The notes below the pieces were generated by a model that was given only the letters and a program-made list of their open reading frames with translations, had not been told where the DNA came from and ran no database searches. This document shows, piece after piece, positions 33,175 through 42,790 of a stretch of 64,000 bases of DNA. Each line of letters opens with the position of its first letter. The stretch's first letter is position 1. The translations under genes and the position numbers were made by a program. This DNA comes from Thermosipho ferrireducens (GTDB lineage Bacteria > Thermotogota > Thermotogae > Thermotogales > Fervidobacteriaceae): positions 1,116,001-1,180,000 of the forward strand of contig NZ_CP071446.1 of the NCBI RefSeq assembly GCF_017358165.1. The letters are read 5' to 3'.

Positions 33175-34395
33175 TTAATATTCTAATTGTTTTAGACCTT
33201 TTTCCACTATTTCTTTTGTATCTCTTGCAATCATCAGCTCTTCGTTAGTTGGAACTACAAGAACAGAAACTTTCGAATCTTGTGTTGATATTATTCTTTC
33301 TTCACCTTTTATGTTATTTTTTTCTTTATCGATTTTTATTCCAAGATATCCAAGGTAATTTTCACAAATTTCTTCGCGAGTTATAGGAGAATTCTCTCCT
33401 ACCCCTGCTGTAAATACTATTGCATCAACGCCATTCATAGCAGCAGCGTAAGCTCCTATGTATTTTGCTATTCTGTATTCGTATATGTCTAATACTAATC
33501 TACAAACGGGATCATTTTCAAGAGCTTTGTCTTCAATGTCTCTCATATCAGAACTAAATTGCTTTGTTAGACCATATACTCCACTTTTCTTATTAAGAAG
33601 AGTGTATACTTCTTCAGATGTTAATCCTTCTTTTTCCATTAAAAATGTGACAATGGAAGGATCTAAATCTCCGGAACGAGTTCCCATTACTAAACCTTCA
33701 AGAGGAGTGAAACCCATGGATGTATCCACGCTTTTTCCATTTTTCACTGCAGCAATGGAAGCGCCATTGCCCAGGTGAACTGTTATAATTTTTGCTTTTG
33801 AATAGTCTAATCCGAGTATTTCGGCTGCTCTTCTTGAAACATATCTATGACTTGTTCCATGGAATCCATAACGTCTGACTTTATATTTTTCGTAATATTC
33901 ATATGGTATTGCATAAAGAAAGGCTTTCTCCGGCATTTTTGCGTGAAATGCTGTGTCAAATACTCCTACATTTGGAACCTCAGGGAGTAATTTCATAATT
34001 GCTTTTATGCCCATTAAGTTTGGTGGATTGTGTAGGGGAGCAAGGTAAGAAAATTCTTCTATTGCATTGATAACTTCTTCATCGATTAAAACAGAACCGA
34101 CAAATTTTTCTCCACCATGTACTACTCTATGTCCAACAGCATCAATTTCAGTGTAATCTTTTATGGCTCCGACTTTTTCATCTTTAAGAAGCTCTAGCAC
34201 ATATTTTAGAGCTTCCTCATGATTGGGCATAGGTTTTTCGAAAATAAATTTTTCACCAGATTTTTTGTGAACAATTCTACTCCCAGGAATTCCTATACGT
34301 TCTGCTAAACCCTTACAGAGAACCTTTTCACCATCCATATCTAAAAGCTGATATTTTATTGAGGAGCTACCACTGTTTACAACTAATATTTTCAT
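33175..34395 (-). CDS. ackA: Acetate kinase
   Basis: 406 residues. The signature motifs are 'ILVVNSGSSSIKYQLLD' at the N-terminus, 'AVGHRVVHGGEKF', 'FDTAFHAKMPEKA', 'RYGFHGTSHRYVS', 'TVHLGNGASIAAVKNGKSVDTSMG' and 'VFTAGVGENSP'. It interconverts acetyl phosphate plus ADP and acetate plus ATP, the energy-conserving step of acetate fermentation. No phosphotransacetylase gene is adjacent. The ATG follows AAAGGAGG. It lies 28 bp after fba on the same strand, so the two are likely co-transcribed. Confidence 0.97.
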   Translation of the reverse strand: MKILVVNSGSSSIKYQLLDMDGEKVLCKGLAERIGIPGSRIVHKKSGEKFIFEKPMPNHEEALKYVLELLKDEKVGAIKDYTEIDAVGHRVVHGGEKFVGSVLIDEEVINAIEEFSYLAPLHNPPNLMGIKAIMKLLPEVPNVGVFDTAFHAKMPEKAFLYAIPYEYYEKYKVRRYGFHGTSHRYVSRRAAEILGLDYSKAKIITVHLGNGASIAAVKNGKSVDTSMGFTPLEGLVMGTRSGDLDPSIVTFLMEKEGLTSEEVYTLLNKKSGVYGLTKQFSSDMRDIEDKALENDPVCRLVLDIYEYRIAKYIGAYAAAMNGVDAIVFTAGVGENSPITREEICENYLGYLGIKIDKEKNNIKGEERIISTQDSKVSVLVVPTNEELMIARDTKEIVEKGLKQLEY

Positions 34396-34423
34396 GTTTT
34401 TTCCTCCTTTTTTATTTTATAAA

Positions 34424-35359
34424 TTAGGCTTTTCCAGCAGCCCCTAAGAATTCTAATCTGTCCATTACAACTTCTTTTACAAAGTTCATTCCTTCTTTAA
34501 AATATTTTCTTGGATCAAATTCTTTAGGATTTTCTTTTAGATGTTTTCTTAAACCGGCAACAAATGCAATTCTTAAATCGGTATCGGTGTTAACTTTATT
34601 TATTCCAAGTTTGACGCATTTTTTAATCTCTTCTGCTGGTACACCTTTTGCTCCCCCAAGATTCGCTTCAAATTCTTCTGCGAGTTTTACATACTTTTCA
34701 GGAACGCTTGAAGCTCCATGCAAAACAAGTGGAATTCCTGTCAATTCTTTAACTCTTTTGAGCCTTTCAAAGTCAAGTTTTGCTTCTCCTTTAAATTTGA
34801 AGGCTCCATGACTTGTTCCTATAGCAGGAGCAAGAAAGTCCACACCTGTTTCTTCTACAAATATCTTTGCTTCTTCAGGATCAATTAGTACATTTTTCTC
34901 AGCTGAGACATTATCTTCTATACCTGCGAGTTGACCTAACTCAGCTTCTACGGATATACCCGATGCGTGTGCCCACTTAACAACTTCTTTGGTTATTTTT
35001 AAGTTTTCTTTGAAAGGTTCATGAGAGGCATCTATCATAACAGAAGAATATCCTGCTCGTATAGCTGCAGCTATGAATTCCATGTGCTTGCCGTGGTCAA
35101 GATGTAGAGCTATTGGAATATTAACGGTTTCAGCAAACTCTCTAACCATTTTGACGAATAATCTGGCACCTCTGTAGATATCACCGTTGCCAGCATATTT
35201 TATAGCTCCTTCACTGGTTTCAATAATTACGGGAGCATTTTTTTCAACTGCACCTTCAATGATTTTCATAAGAAACTCTAAATTATTAATATTGAAGGCT
35301 GGAACAGCGTAAAACTCTTTACTTGCTTTGTTCAAAATTTCCTTTGTGCTAACGTACAT
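34424..35359 (-). CDS. fba: Class II fructose-1,6-bisphosphate aldolase
   Basis: 311 residues. The zinc ligands lie in 'IALHLDHGKHME' (catalytic region with the first His), 'SVEAELGQLAGIEDN', 'GTSHGAFKF' and 'VLHGASSVPEKYV'; 'GINKVNTDTDLR' binds phosphate. It splits fructose 1,6-bisphosphate into two triose phosphates in glycolysis. The ATG at 35359 is chosen because AAGGAGGGG precedes it; a longer frame upstream lacks a ribosome site. Transcription with ackA joins a glycolytic enzyme to the acetate branch. RNase P RNA lies upstream on the same strand. Confidence 0.95.
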   Translation of the reverse strand: MYVSTKEILNKASKEFYAVPAFNINNLEFLMKIIEGAVEKNAPVIIETSEGAIKYAGNGDIYRGARLFVKMVREFAETVNIPIALHLDHGKHMEFIAAAIRAGYSSVMIDASHEPFKENLKITKEVVKWAHASGISVEAELGQLAGIEDNVSAEKNVLIDPEEAKIFVEETGVDFLAPAIGTSHGAFKFKGEAKLDFERLKRVKELTGIPLVLHGASSVPEKYVKLAEEFEANLGGAKGVPAEEIKKCVKLGINKVNTDTDLRIAFVAGLRKHLKENPKEFDPRKYFKEGMNFVKEVVMDRLEFLGAAGKA

Positions 35360-35431
35360 AAAAGCATCCCCTCCTTCTTTATGTAAATAACTTTCTCTCA
35401 CCTGTATTATAACATGAGATACAAAAAAAGA

Positions 35432-35773
35432 GAGTGGAGCGATAAGCCGGATTCTGTTTTGTAGGGCATCTATCTAAGAGATCCGTTACCGAGTCTCTTA
35501 AGCAGCCTACCCGGGATATAGGCGGAGCCACCCAATCCCTGCTTGGCCTTGCTCCGGATAGGGGTTGCCAAGCGCATGGATTGCTCCATGCCTGGTGAGC
35601 TCTTACCTCACCTTTCCACCCTTACCTGCTCTTTAAGCAGGTGGTTTCCGTTTCTATGGCCCTTTCCGAGGATCACTCCTCCCGGAAGTTATCCGGTATC
35701 CTGCCCACGGAGTCCGGACTTTCCTCGACTATCTGTTTTTTAATTCAGATAGCCGCGCCCTACCGCTCCACTC
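35432..35773 (-). ncRNA. rnpB: RNase P RNA, bacterial type A
   Basis: The 5' GAGTGGAGCG and 3' CGCTCCACTC ends pair as helix P1. The universal P4 strands are visible: GAGGAAAGTCCGGAC near the 5' end and ACAGAATCCGGCTTA near the 3' end. Helical arms such as CTATCTG/CAGATAG, CCTGCTTAAAGAGCAGG and AAGAGACTC/GAGATCTCTT-type pairings fit the type A core. The RNA is about 342 nt. It is the catalytic subunit that matures tRNA 5' ends. It runs on the minus strand just upstream of fba and diverges from the ftsA cluster. End positions are exact to a few bases only. Confidence 0.95.
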
Positions 35774-35819
35774 TCAACTGCAACTTTGATGTATTTTGTG
35801 TTAAAATATATGTGTTGTA

Positions 35820-35828
35820 TGGTAAAAT
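35820..35828 (+). promoter_or_regulatory. Extended -10 promoter of the division cluster
   Basis: TGGTAAAAT (TGn plus TAAAAT) 25 bp before the first gene of the FtsQ-like/ftsA/ftsZ group, in the short divergent gap with rnpB. Confidence 0.5.
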
Positions 35829-35853
35829 ATTCTCAAATTTAAAATGGTGATAT

Positions 35854-36324
35854 ATGAAAAAGTATGTATTTTTGATTGTAATAATTTTTTTTATATTATC
35901 TTTAAATTTTGTTTTCGAGTTTAAAAAATACAATGTTAGAATAGAATCCGCAAGACCATTTTGTATTTTACCATATAATGGGAAATCGTGGATAGTTGAC
36001 AGTAATGGAAAAATTATTGACGTTATGGCTTTTCCTCAATATGATAAGTTATTCGTTCTTAGAATCCCTCAGGAAGATTTGAATTTGGTTACAGGAAGGA
36101 TTAATGAAAAGTATTTACAATTGTTACCAGAGAGTGTGCCGGAATTTATTTTTGAAGTTGATTTTGTTAACAGCAGGCTTATTTTGTTGAATAGTGCAGT
36201 TGTATATTTTTCAAATTCATATAAACTCCGCGAATATATAGAAAGTTTAAAACTTTTATACCATTATACAGAAAGTGGTTCTCATTATTATATCAAAAAT
36301 AATAAACTTATTAAAGTGAGGTGA
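35854..36324 (+). CDS. Short single-pass membrane protein, FtsQ/DivIB-like by position
   Basis: 156 residues. The single N-terminal membrane segment (YVFLIVIIFFILSLNFVF) is followed directly by a beta-rich extracytoplasmic part. 'SWIVDSNGKIIDVMAFPQYDKLFVLRI' resembles the start of the FtsQ/DivIB beta domain, where a tryptophan or Val-Asp precedes a short Gly turn. The POTRA domain normally between them seems absent, and the protein is about 100 residues shorter than typical FtsQ. Position right before ftsA and ftsZ (6 bp to ftsA) is where ftsQ usually sits. The call is inferred from context plus weak resemblance. Confidence 0.55.
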   Translation: MKKYVFLIVIIFFILSLNFVFEFKKYNVRIESARPFCILPYNGKSWIVDSNGKIIDVMAFPQYDKLFVLRIPQEDLNLVTGRINEKYLQLLPESVPEFIFEVDFVNSRLILLNSAVVYFSNSYKLREYIESLKLLYHYTESGSHYYIKNNKLIKVR

Positions 36325-36330
36325 ATAACC

Positions 36331-37596
36331 ATGAGCAAGTGGAACCCTATAATATCTATTGATATTGGAAACGATACTTTGAAAGGAATAGTTGTGAACA
36401 ATAGACAGGATGGTAAAGAAGTTGTTGCATATTCTGTGGTAAAATCCCGGGGAATAGAATTGGGCGATATTAAAGATGTTGTAGCGTTAAATGATTCAAT
36501 GAATGTACTTTTAGATAATTTAGAAGAACAAGTAGGTAAGGTTTTAAAAGGCGATTTCGTAGTTTCTTCGAGTTGCGGGAATTACGAGTTAAAAGACGTG
36601 AAAAGAGAAATGATTTTGTCTGAAGATGACGCTATACTTGTAAATGAAAGGCATTTAGAGGATTTAAAAAGCAATTTACTTGCGGATATAGTAGGTGATA
36701 ACAATATAGTATTTCATATTTATACAAAAAGATACATTATAGATGAAAGAAAAATAGTGTTTAATCCTGTAGACATGTATGCAAGTAAAGTAGGAGCAGT
36801 CTTTTCGATAATTTTGGGAGATAGTATTCACAGAAGTATTGTTGATTACGCAACAAGAGAAACTATCGGGGATGCAGAGTATTATATTTCCCCTGTTTCA
36901 GAAGCTGAAGCTGTGTTAACTAACATGGAAAAAGATAGAGGGGTTATGCATATAGATCTTGGTCATTTTAGTACTGTAGTAACAGTCTTTTTGAACGGGG
37001 CTCCTGTGATGCTTGTGAGGGTTCCTGTTGCTATAAGGCAGGTGATTTTAGATATTGCTCGTGTTTTAAGGACTTCTATTTACGAAGCTGAAAGGCTTTT
37101 AAAAATACATGGAATAGCTGTTTTTAATTCAATTGAACCTGCATTAATAGAATACAAAGCTCTTGATGGACGTACGAGCTTGGAAACGGATAAAATAAGG
37201 TTAGCACGAATAATCCACGCGCGTTTAAGAGAAGTATTTATGAAAGTTAGGAGAGTTTATAGAGAGGCTGTCATTACTTTTGAAGAGTTTAAAGATCTTG
37301 GAATACCTGGAGGTGTGGTATTATCAGGCGGAGGAGCAAATATCCCGCGTGTTACAGATGTAGCCGCAGATATATTAAAGTGCCCTGTTAGAGTAGGAGG
37401 ATTAGCTTTTATAGAAGATTATTTTATAGAAGAAAATGAAAACGTGCTGGTAGATCCTATTTTTGCAGCGGCTTTTGGAAATATCATTAGTTATGAGAAA
37501 TCTGAAGGAAAGTTACAATACACAGGATATAAAAAGACTGGCAATAGTTTAAGCCTTTCTGAAAAGATTGCAAGTTTATTCAGAAAATTATTTTAA
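36331..37596 (+). CDS. ftsA: Cell division protein FtsA
   Basis: A 421-residue actin-fold ATPase. 'ISIDIGNDTLKGIVV' (phosphate 1), 'GVMHIDLGHFSTVVTVFLNG' (phosphate 2) and 'GIPGGVVLSGGGANIP' (adenosine motif) are in order. The C-terminal 'SEKIASLFRKLF' is amphipathic and basic and should tether FtsA, and through it FtsZ, to the membrane. The 1C region typical of FtsA follows the first lobe. It lies 12 bp before ftsZ. Both this gene and the FtsQ-like gene have good ribosome sites. Confidence 0.92.
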   Translation: MSKWNPIISIDIGNDTLKGIVVNNRQDGKEVVAYSVVKSRGIELGDIKDVVALNDSMNVLLDNLEEQVGKVLKGDFVVSSSCGNYELKDVKREMILSEDDAILVNERHLEDLKSNLLADIVGDNNIVFHIYTKRYIIDERKIVFNPVDMYASKVGAVFSIILGDSIHRSIVDYATRETIGDAEYYISPVSEAEAVLTNMEKDRGVMHIDLGHFSTVVTVFLNGAPVMLVRVPVAIRQVILDIARVLRTSIYEAERLLKIHGIAVFNSIEPALIEYKALDGRTSLETDKIRLARIIHARLREVFMKVRRVYREAVITFEEFKDLGIPGGVVLSGGGANIPRVTDVAADILKCPVRVGGLAFIEDYFIEENENVLVDPIFAAAFGNIISYEKSEGKLQYTGYKKTGNSLSLSEKIASLFRKLF

Positions 37597-37608
37597 GGAG
37601 GAATGGTT

Positions 37609-38664
37609 ATGGCTTTTAATATAAGAATAGAAAACGAAAGTGTGAAAAAGTTGCCGGTTATAAAAGTTATAGGGGTTGGCGGTGCTGGATGTAATGCTGT
37701 AAACAGAATGGTGGAGACAGGCATAAAAGATGTGACTTTTGTTGCAGTGAATACAGATGCTCAGGTTTTAGAAATTAACAAAGCTGATGAGATTGTACAG
37801 ATTGGAGAAAAACTAACTAAAGGATTAGGTGCAGGGGGAAATCCCAAAATTGGTGAGGAAGCAGCCCTTGAGGACAAAAAAAAGCTGGAGGAACTTCTTC
37901 ATGGAACAGATATGCTGTTTATAACAGCTGGTTTTGGTGGTGGAACTGGAACAGGTGCAGCGCCGGTTATTGCTGAAATTGCGAAGAATCTTGGGATTCT
38001 TACCGTTGCGATAATTACAACTCCTTTCTTTTTTGAAGGTACACCACGTTGGAAAGCTGCAATGGAAGGGATTAAAAAGATTCATGGCAAAGTTGATACT
38101 TTAATAAAAATTAGTAACAATAAACTTTTGGAGGAGCTTTCAGCTGATACGCCTCTGGTGAATGCATTTGCAAGAGCGGATGAAACGCTTCATCAAGGAA
38201 TTAAAGGAATATCGGAGTTAATAACAAAGCGTGGATATATTAACCTTGATTTCGCAGACATTGAGTCTGTTATGAGGGGAGCAGGAGCAGCTATGCTTGG
38301 TATAGGTATTGGGAAGGGTAGTAAAAGAGCTCTTGAAGCTGCCCGTGGAGCCATGGAAAGCAGACTTATAGAACATCCTGTGGAAAATGCAAAGTCACTT
38401 ATTTTGAACATTACTGCTCCTAAGACGTTTAAACTTCATGAAATGCAGGAAGCAGCTATGATAATAAGACAATCATGCAGTGAAGATGCTGACATGAAAT
38501 TTGGTGTAATAATTGATGAAGAAGTTCCTGAAGATGAAATAAGGGTTACTTTAATAGCTACAGGATTTGATCAGGAGGAAGATTTCTTATTTTCCGAGGA
38601 TGATATCCCTGCCCTATTCAAATTCGGGCTGGAGGTAATGGGTGATGACGGAAAAGAAATATAA
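37609..38664 (+). CDS. ftsZ: Cell division protein FtsZ
   Basis: A 351-residue tubulin-like GTPase. 'VIGVGGAGCNAVNRM' binds nucleotide at the N-terminus; 'FGGGTGTGAAPVIAEIAK' is the tubulin signature and 'NADAQ'-type 'NTDAQVLEI' the base contact. The T7 loop region 'NLDFADIESVM' carries the catalytic acids. The C-terminal conserved peptide is present as 'DIPALFKFGLE' but is followed by about ten more residues, and the linker is very short. The ATG at 37609 is seven bases after AAGGAGG; an ATG six bases upstream is too close. It overlaps pilB by 20 bp. Confidence 0.96.
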   Translation: MAFNIRIENESVKKLPVIKVIGVGGAGCNAVNRMVETGIKDVTFVAVNTDAQVLEINKADEIVQIGEKLTKGLGAGGNPKIGEEAALEDKKKLEELLHGTDMLFITAGFGGGTGTGAAPVIAEIAKNLGILTVAIITTPFFFEGTPRWKAAMEGIKKIHGKVDTLIKISNNKLLEELSADTPLVNAFARADETLHQGIKGISELITKRGYINLDFADIESVMRGAGAAMLGIGIGKGSKRALEAARGAMESRLIEHPVENAKSLILNITAPKTFKLHEMQEAAMIIRQSCSEDADMKFGVIIDEEVPEDEIRVTLIATGFDQEEDFLFSEDDIPALFKFGLEVMGDDGKEI

Positions 38665-40345
38665 ACGTCTAGGAGACATTTTGATAGAAAAAGGAATAAT
38701 AACAGAGCTGGATTTGAAAAAGGCTCTGGAGATTCAGCGGGAAACAAAAAAACCCATTGGACAGGTGCTGGTGGAGTTAGGTTATTGTACCTGGGAGCAG
38801 TTGACTAAGGCACTTGCAGAGCAGTATAATGTAAATTTTTATTCAAAAATCCCAGAAATTGATTCTTCTTTGAGAAATAAGTTTAAAAAAGAATTAATGG
38901 AAGAGTTGAGATTTTTACCTGTAAAAGAAGATGAGAAAAAAATTACGATTGTCACGGACAATGTATATAATATACCATTGATAAAAAGAAGGTTAAAATT
39001 TTTTCTCAACAAAGATGTGGAAATTTATCTTATAGCTCCTGACCTTTTCGAAGAAATGAAAATGATTTTTTCCTCCAGCGCAGGGTTGAATCTTGAAGTT
39101 GATAATATCATTTACAATATTTCTGAAGAGGAAAGCGAAGAAGCAATTGAAGAGGAGCCATCACATGAGGATACTCCTATAGTTCGTCTTGTGAATAATA
39201 TAATAGAACATGCTATTGAACTTGATGCAAGTGATGTTCATATAGAACCAACTTCAAGAAAGGTTATTATAAGGTATAGAATAGACGGTGTACTGAAAAG
39301 AGTTACAGAGTATCCAAAAATAAGTCATAATTCGGTTATCACAAGAATAAAGATTCTTTCAAAACTTGATATTACCGAAAGAAGGTTACCTCAGGATGGG
39401 AAGTTTTTTATTAAAAAGGAAGGAGAACAGTACGATTTTAGAGTCTCTACAATGCCGTCTGTTCACGGCGAAAAAATTGTCATGAGAATATTAAAGGTTT
39501 CTCATTCTAAAAGGCGGTTGGAAGATTCCGGGTATACTAAATACAATTTTGTTAGAATTCAAAAACTAATAGAACATCCTCATGGGATAATCCTTGTGAC
39601 TGGACCAACTGGAAGCGGAAAAAGTACTACGCTTGTTGGTATAATTAATACTTTAAATCACGAAGGAGTTAATATAATTACAGCTGAAGATCCTGTTGAA
39701 TATACAATTGAAGGAATTACGCAGTGCCAGGTTAATCCTGAAATTGGATTGACCTTTGCGCGTTATCTTAGGGCCTTTTTGAGACAGGATCCTGATATAA
39801 TAATGGTTGGAGAAATAAGAGACAGAGAAACTGCTCAATTAGCAGTAGAAGCATCATTAACCGGGCATTTAGTGTTGTCGACATTGCACACAAACACCGC
39901 TGTTGGTGCTATTGACAGACTTATAAATATGGGAATTGATCCGTCGCTTATAAGTGCCTCTTTAATAGGGGTAATTGGGCAGCGACTTGTAAGAAAAGTG
40001 TGTAAAGACTGTGCTGTTAAAAAGGTGTTGCCTGAAGAATATGAAAATTTAGCAAAAAAACTCTACCCGGAAAAGGAAACTGTTCAATATATAGGGAATG
40101 GTTGTCAGGTTTGTAATAATACAGGTTATAAAGGAAGAACAGCAATAGCAGAGGTTTTAATGGTAGATGATGAAATTAGAAAAGCTATAAATCAAAAGGC
40201 ATCTACATCTGAGTTAACGCGAGTTGCCCGTAAAAATGGCATGAGAACATTATTTGAGGATGGTTTTTTAAAAGTGCTTAGCGGAGAAACAACGTTAGAA
40301 GAAGTGTTAAGGATAGCAGGGGGATATAATGCAGAACAATTATAA
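38645..40345 (+). CDS. Type IV pilus/type II secretion assembly ATPase, PilB/GspE
   Basis: 566 residues. The N-terminal MshEN domain 'RLGDILIEKGIITELDLKKAL' can bind c-di-GMP in many PilB proteins. The ATPase core has Walker A 'GPTGSGKSTT', the Asp box 'ITAEDPVEYTIEGI', Walker B 'PDIIMVGEIRDRETA' and the His box 'TGHLVLSTLHTN'. A tetracysteine zinc site ('VCKDC' and 'CQVCNNTG') is intact. It powers pilus extension or secretion; other pilus genes are absent from the window. The ATG at 38645 lies nine bases after GGAGG; GTG 38642 is possible. The gene begins inside ftsZ. Confidence 0.93.
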   Translation: MTEKKYKRLGDILIEKGIITELDLKKALEIQRETKKPIGQVLVELGYCTWEQLTKALAEQYNVNFYSKIPEIDSSLRNKFKKELMEELRFLPVKEDEKKITIVTDNVYNIPLIKRRLKFFLNKDVEIYLIAPDLFEEMKMIFSSSAGLNLEVDNIIYNISEEESEEAIEEEPSHEDTPIVRLVNNIIEHAIELDASDVHIEPTSRKVIIRYRIDGVLKRVTEYPKISHNSVITRIKILSKLDITERRLPQDGKFFIKKEGEQYDFRVSTMPSVHGEKIVMRILKVSHSKRRLEDSGYTKYNFVRIQKLIEHPHGIILVTGPTGSGKSTTLVGIINTLNHEGVNIITAEDPVEYTIEGITQCQVNPEIGLTFARYLRAFLRQDPDIIMVGEIRDRETAQLAVEASLTGHLVLSTLHTNTAVGAIDRLINMGIDPSLISASLIGVIGQRLVRKVCKDCAVKKVLPEEYENLAKKLYPEKETVQYIGNGCQVCNNTGYKGRTAIAEVLMVDDEIRKAINQKASTSELTRVARKNGMRTLFEDGFLKVLSGETTLEEVLRIAGGYNAEQL

Positions 40346-41501
40346 TAAATTAAGGGAAGAGAAAGAAAAAAAATTAAAGGAAGAAATAAATGCATATAGG
40401 CGAAGAAGTGTGTACTATCTATTTATAAATATTTTTATAGTTGTGATTCTGGTGTTTGTAGTTATGAAATTTAGAGCACCAATTTCTACTACTTCACAAA
40501 TAGTTGATGGGTACCAGTTTATTATAAAAACTTCTCAGGAGTATTATTCTGATGAGCAAATTAAGGCAAGAGTTTATATTATCAATACAAGGAATAGAAA
40601 TAGAAAATTTGTTTTAAATTATTTTAAATTTTCGATTGAACGAAAAGACGGACAAAGTATTTACAATTTTGATTATAATTCTCAGATATCTTCAGAAATA
40701 GAAGCTTTAAAAAGTCGGTTAGTTTTTGAACTTGAGAGAGAAGCGTACCTTTCAAGACTCAAGTCGGGTGAATATTTAATTAAAGCGGAAGCGTTAATAA
40801 ATGGGAAAAAGCTCTCAACGACAAACTATTTTGTTGTTAAAGAGGAAGTAACATATACGTTGCAGGTGGATCCATTTTATGTTGTTAATGAAGAATTTCT
40901 TCCAAAATTGGTGGTGCGTAATAGAACTTCAAGTCCAACAGATTTACGAGTCAAAAGTATAGTATGGAAAATAGAAAAATCAGATGTAGGAAAAGTTATT
41001 TTTGTTAATAAGCAGGAAAAGGAAAATACCTATTCTATAAATTCTGGTGAAGTTTTGATTTTTGAACCTGAAAAAACTTTTGTTGTAAAAAGCAAAGGAA
41101 TATATAATGTAAAAACTGTTTTGACAGTCAATGATATAGTAAAAAGTAGTGCTATTGGAATAAGAGTAATAGATTTTCCAGAAAGAACTTATAAGAATAT
41201 TCAGGCCAATGTGTATTCCGATGAACTTCTTTTAGCGAAGAAAAAAGTTACGCTCCATGTGTCACTTACTAATAAGTCATCAAAGGAACGTTTTTTAAAA
41301 TTTTCTTCCCTATCGCTTCTTATTCCCGAGATAAATTATAATTATGAAATTTCTAATTCTAAAGTTTACATACCGCCTTCTGGAAGTGAAATAGCTTTAA
41401 CGGTTCCCGTGTTTTTTCCAAAGGGTGGAAAATATACTTTTGTAATTCAACTTGTGGGTCAGGAACGTAAAACTTTTTCATATGAGGTAGAAATTCCATG
41501 A
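40329..41501 (+). CDS. Membrane-anchored protein with beta-sandwich repeats, unknown function
   Basis: 390 residues. A basic helical N-terminus (KLREEKEKKLKEEINAYRRR) faces the cytoplasm, then one membrane segment (YYLFINIFIVVILVFVV). The extracytoplasmic part looks like three beta-sandwich modules; phrases such as 'QIKARVYIINTRNRNRKFVLNYF' and 'KKVTLHVSLTNKSSKERFLKF' recall BsuPI/intracellular-proteinase-inhibitor or Ig-like folds. It starts 17 bp inside pilB, so a link to pilus or envelope assembly is possible, but this is only context. No enzyme motif was seen. Confidence 0.75.
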   Translation: MQNNYNKLREEKEKKLKEEINAYRRRSVYYLFINIFIVVILVFVVMKFRAPISTTSQIVDGYQFIIKTSQEYYSDEQIKARVYIINTRNRNRKFVLNYFKFSIERKDGQSIYNFDYNSQISSEIEALKSRLVFELEREAYLSRLKSGEYLIKAEALINGKKLSTTNYFVVKEEVTYTLQVDPFYVVNEEFLPKLVVRNRTSSPTDLRVKSIVWKIEKSDVGKVIFVNKQEKENTYSINSGEVLIFEPEKTFVVKSKGIYNVKTVLTVNDIVKSSAIGIRVIDFPERTYKNIQANVYSDELLLAKKKVTLHVSLTNKSSKERFLKFSSLSLLIPEINYNYEISNSKVYIPPSGSEIALTVPVFFPKGGKYTFVIQLVGQERKTFSYEVEIP

Positions 41502-41507
41502 TATAAT
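41499..41507 (+). promoter_or_regulatory. Extended -10 promoter before frr
   Basis: TGATATAAT (TGn plus TATAAT) overlaps the stop of the previous gene and lies 48 bp before frr. Confidence 0.5.
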
Positions 41508-41555
41508 ATTCACTGTATAAAAAATGAAATTAAAATTGTTAGGAGGTGTGTTTGA

Positions 41556-42113
41556 ATGAAGCCTGTTTTCATCAAACAGACAGAAGAAAAAATGAAAAAA
41601 AGCGTAAATGCAATTGAGGAAGAGTTGAAAAGATTAAGAACAGGCAGGCCTTCACCTGCAGTTTTAGAGGAAATAAAGATTGATTATTATGGAGTACCTA
41701 CGCCTGTTAATCAGGTGGCAACTATAAGTGTTACAGAAGATAGGGCGCTTGTAATAAAACCGTGGGAAAGAAATATATTGAATAATATAGAAAAAGCTAT
41801 TCAGGCCAGTGATCTCGGTTTGAATCCCATAAATGATGGGAATGTAATAAGGTTGATATTTCCGACACCCACTACAGAACAAAGGGAAAAATGGGTGAAG
41901 AAAAGTAAAGAAATAGTTGAGCAGGGGAAAATAGCTATTAGAAATATAAGGAGAGATGTTTTAAAAGAATTAAAAGAAATGAAAAAAAATGGTGAAATGT
42001 CAGAAGACGATGAAAAAAGGTATGAAAAGGAAGTACAATCTCTGACTGATAAGTACATAAAAGAGCTGGATAGTTTGTTTGAAAAAAAGGAAAAGGAGAT
42101 CATGGAATTTTGA
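41556..42113 (+). CDS. frr: Ribosome recycling factor
   Basis: 185 residues, the standard RRF length. '[27 protein letters not shown]' spans the end of helix one and the conserved 'YYG' region. '[21 protein letters not shown]' is the family signature of domain II, followed by long helices ending '[12 protein letters not shown]'. With EF-G it splits post-termination ribosomes. The ATG follows AGGAGGTG. It overlaps uppS by four bases. A pyrH or tsf neighbour is absent, but the frr-uppS-cdsA order is the common bacterial one. Confidence 0.97.
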   Translation: MKPVFIKQTEEKMKKSVNAIEEELKRLRTGRPSPAVLEEIKIDYYGVPTPVNQVATISVTEDRALVIKPWERNILNNIEKAIQASDLGLNPINDGNVIRLIFPTPTTEQREKWVKKSKEIVEQGKIAIRNIRRDVLKELKEMKKNGEMSEDDEKRYEKEVQSLTDKYIKELDSLFEKKEKEIMEF

Positions 42114-42790
42114 GTTTGACACACATAGCTTTCATAATGGACGGTAATGGACGCTGGGCGCGAAAGCGTCATAAACCGCGTGTTGAAGGACACCTCAGAG
42201 GAGCTTATAAAATAGAAGAGGTCGTTCAGTGGTGCGCTGAAAGGAATGTAAAGTATACCACATTTTTTGCATTTTCAACTGAAAATTGGAAAAGGCCTAA
42301 AAGTGAAGTAGATTTTATTTTTAACCTTTTGATAAATAAAATCTCCGAATTTTACGAGCGAATGAACAAACAGGGAGTCAGGTTGATTTTTACAGGACGA
42401 GTTAAAGAGATAAGTACCAGAGTTTATAAAATCTGTAAAGAATACGAGGAAAAAACCAGAAATAATAGCAGAATAATAGTGAATATGGCACTGAATTATG
42501 GTGGAAAAGCGGAAATAGTGGATGCTGTGAAAAAAATTATTGAAAAGGGAATTAAGGAAGTAGATGAAAAAAGTTTTAGGAATTTTTTGTATGCTCCTGA
42601 AATCCCAGATCCAGATTTGATTATTAGAACATCTGGCGAAATGAGATTAAGTAACTTTTTAATATGGCAAGCTGCATACAGTGAACTTTATTTTACAGAC
42701 GTTTATTGGCCGGATTTTTCCGAGGCAGATTTAGATGAGGCTATAAAAGATTTCAATGCTCGTCAAAGACGTTTTGGGGGGATAAAGTGA
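42110..42790 (+). CDS. uppS: Isoprenyl (undecaprenyl diphosphate) synthase
   Basis: 226 residues of cis-prenyltransferase. The catalytic Asp sits in '[17 protein letters not shown]', followed by 'GH' and the family segments '[18 protein letters not shown]' and '[16 protein letters not shown]'; '[18 protein letters not shown]' and '[13 protein letters not shown]' close the active site. It makes the C55 lipid carrier for peptidoglycan and surface polysaccharides. The TTG at 42110 overlaps the frr stop and lies 11 bases after AAGGAG; a TTG six bases later is possible. It overlaps cdsA by four bases. Confidence 0.95.
   Translation: MSLTHIAFIMDGNGRWARKRHKPRVEGHLRGAYKIEEVVQWCAERNVKYTTFFAFSTENWKRPKSEVDFIFNLLINKISEFYERMNKQGVRLIFTGRVKEISTRVYKICKEYEEKTRNNSRIIVNMALNYGGKAEIVDAVKKIIEKGIKEVDEKSFRNFLYAPEIPDPDLIIRTSGEMRLSNFLIWQAAYSELYFTDVYWPDFSEADLDEAIKDFNARQRRFGGIK

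Noticed and set aside
35543-35850. Plus-strand open frames across the RNase P RNA region
   Set aside because: They are antisense to a clear structured RNA with paired ends and both P4 strands, so they are chance frames.
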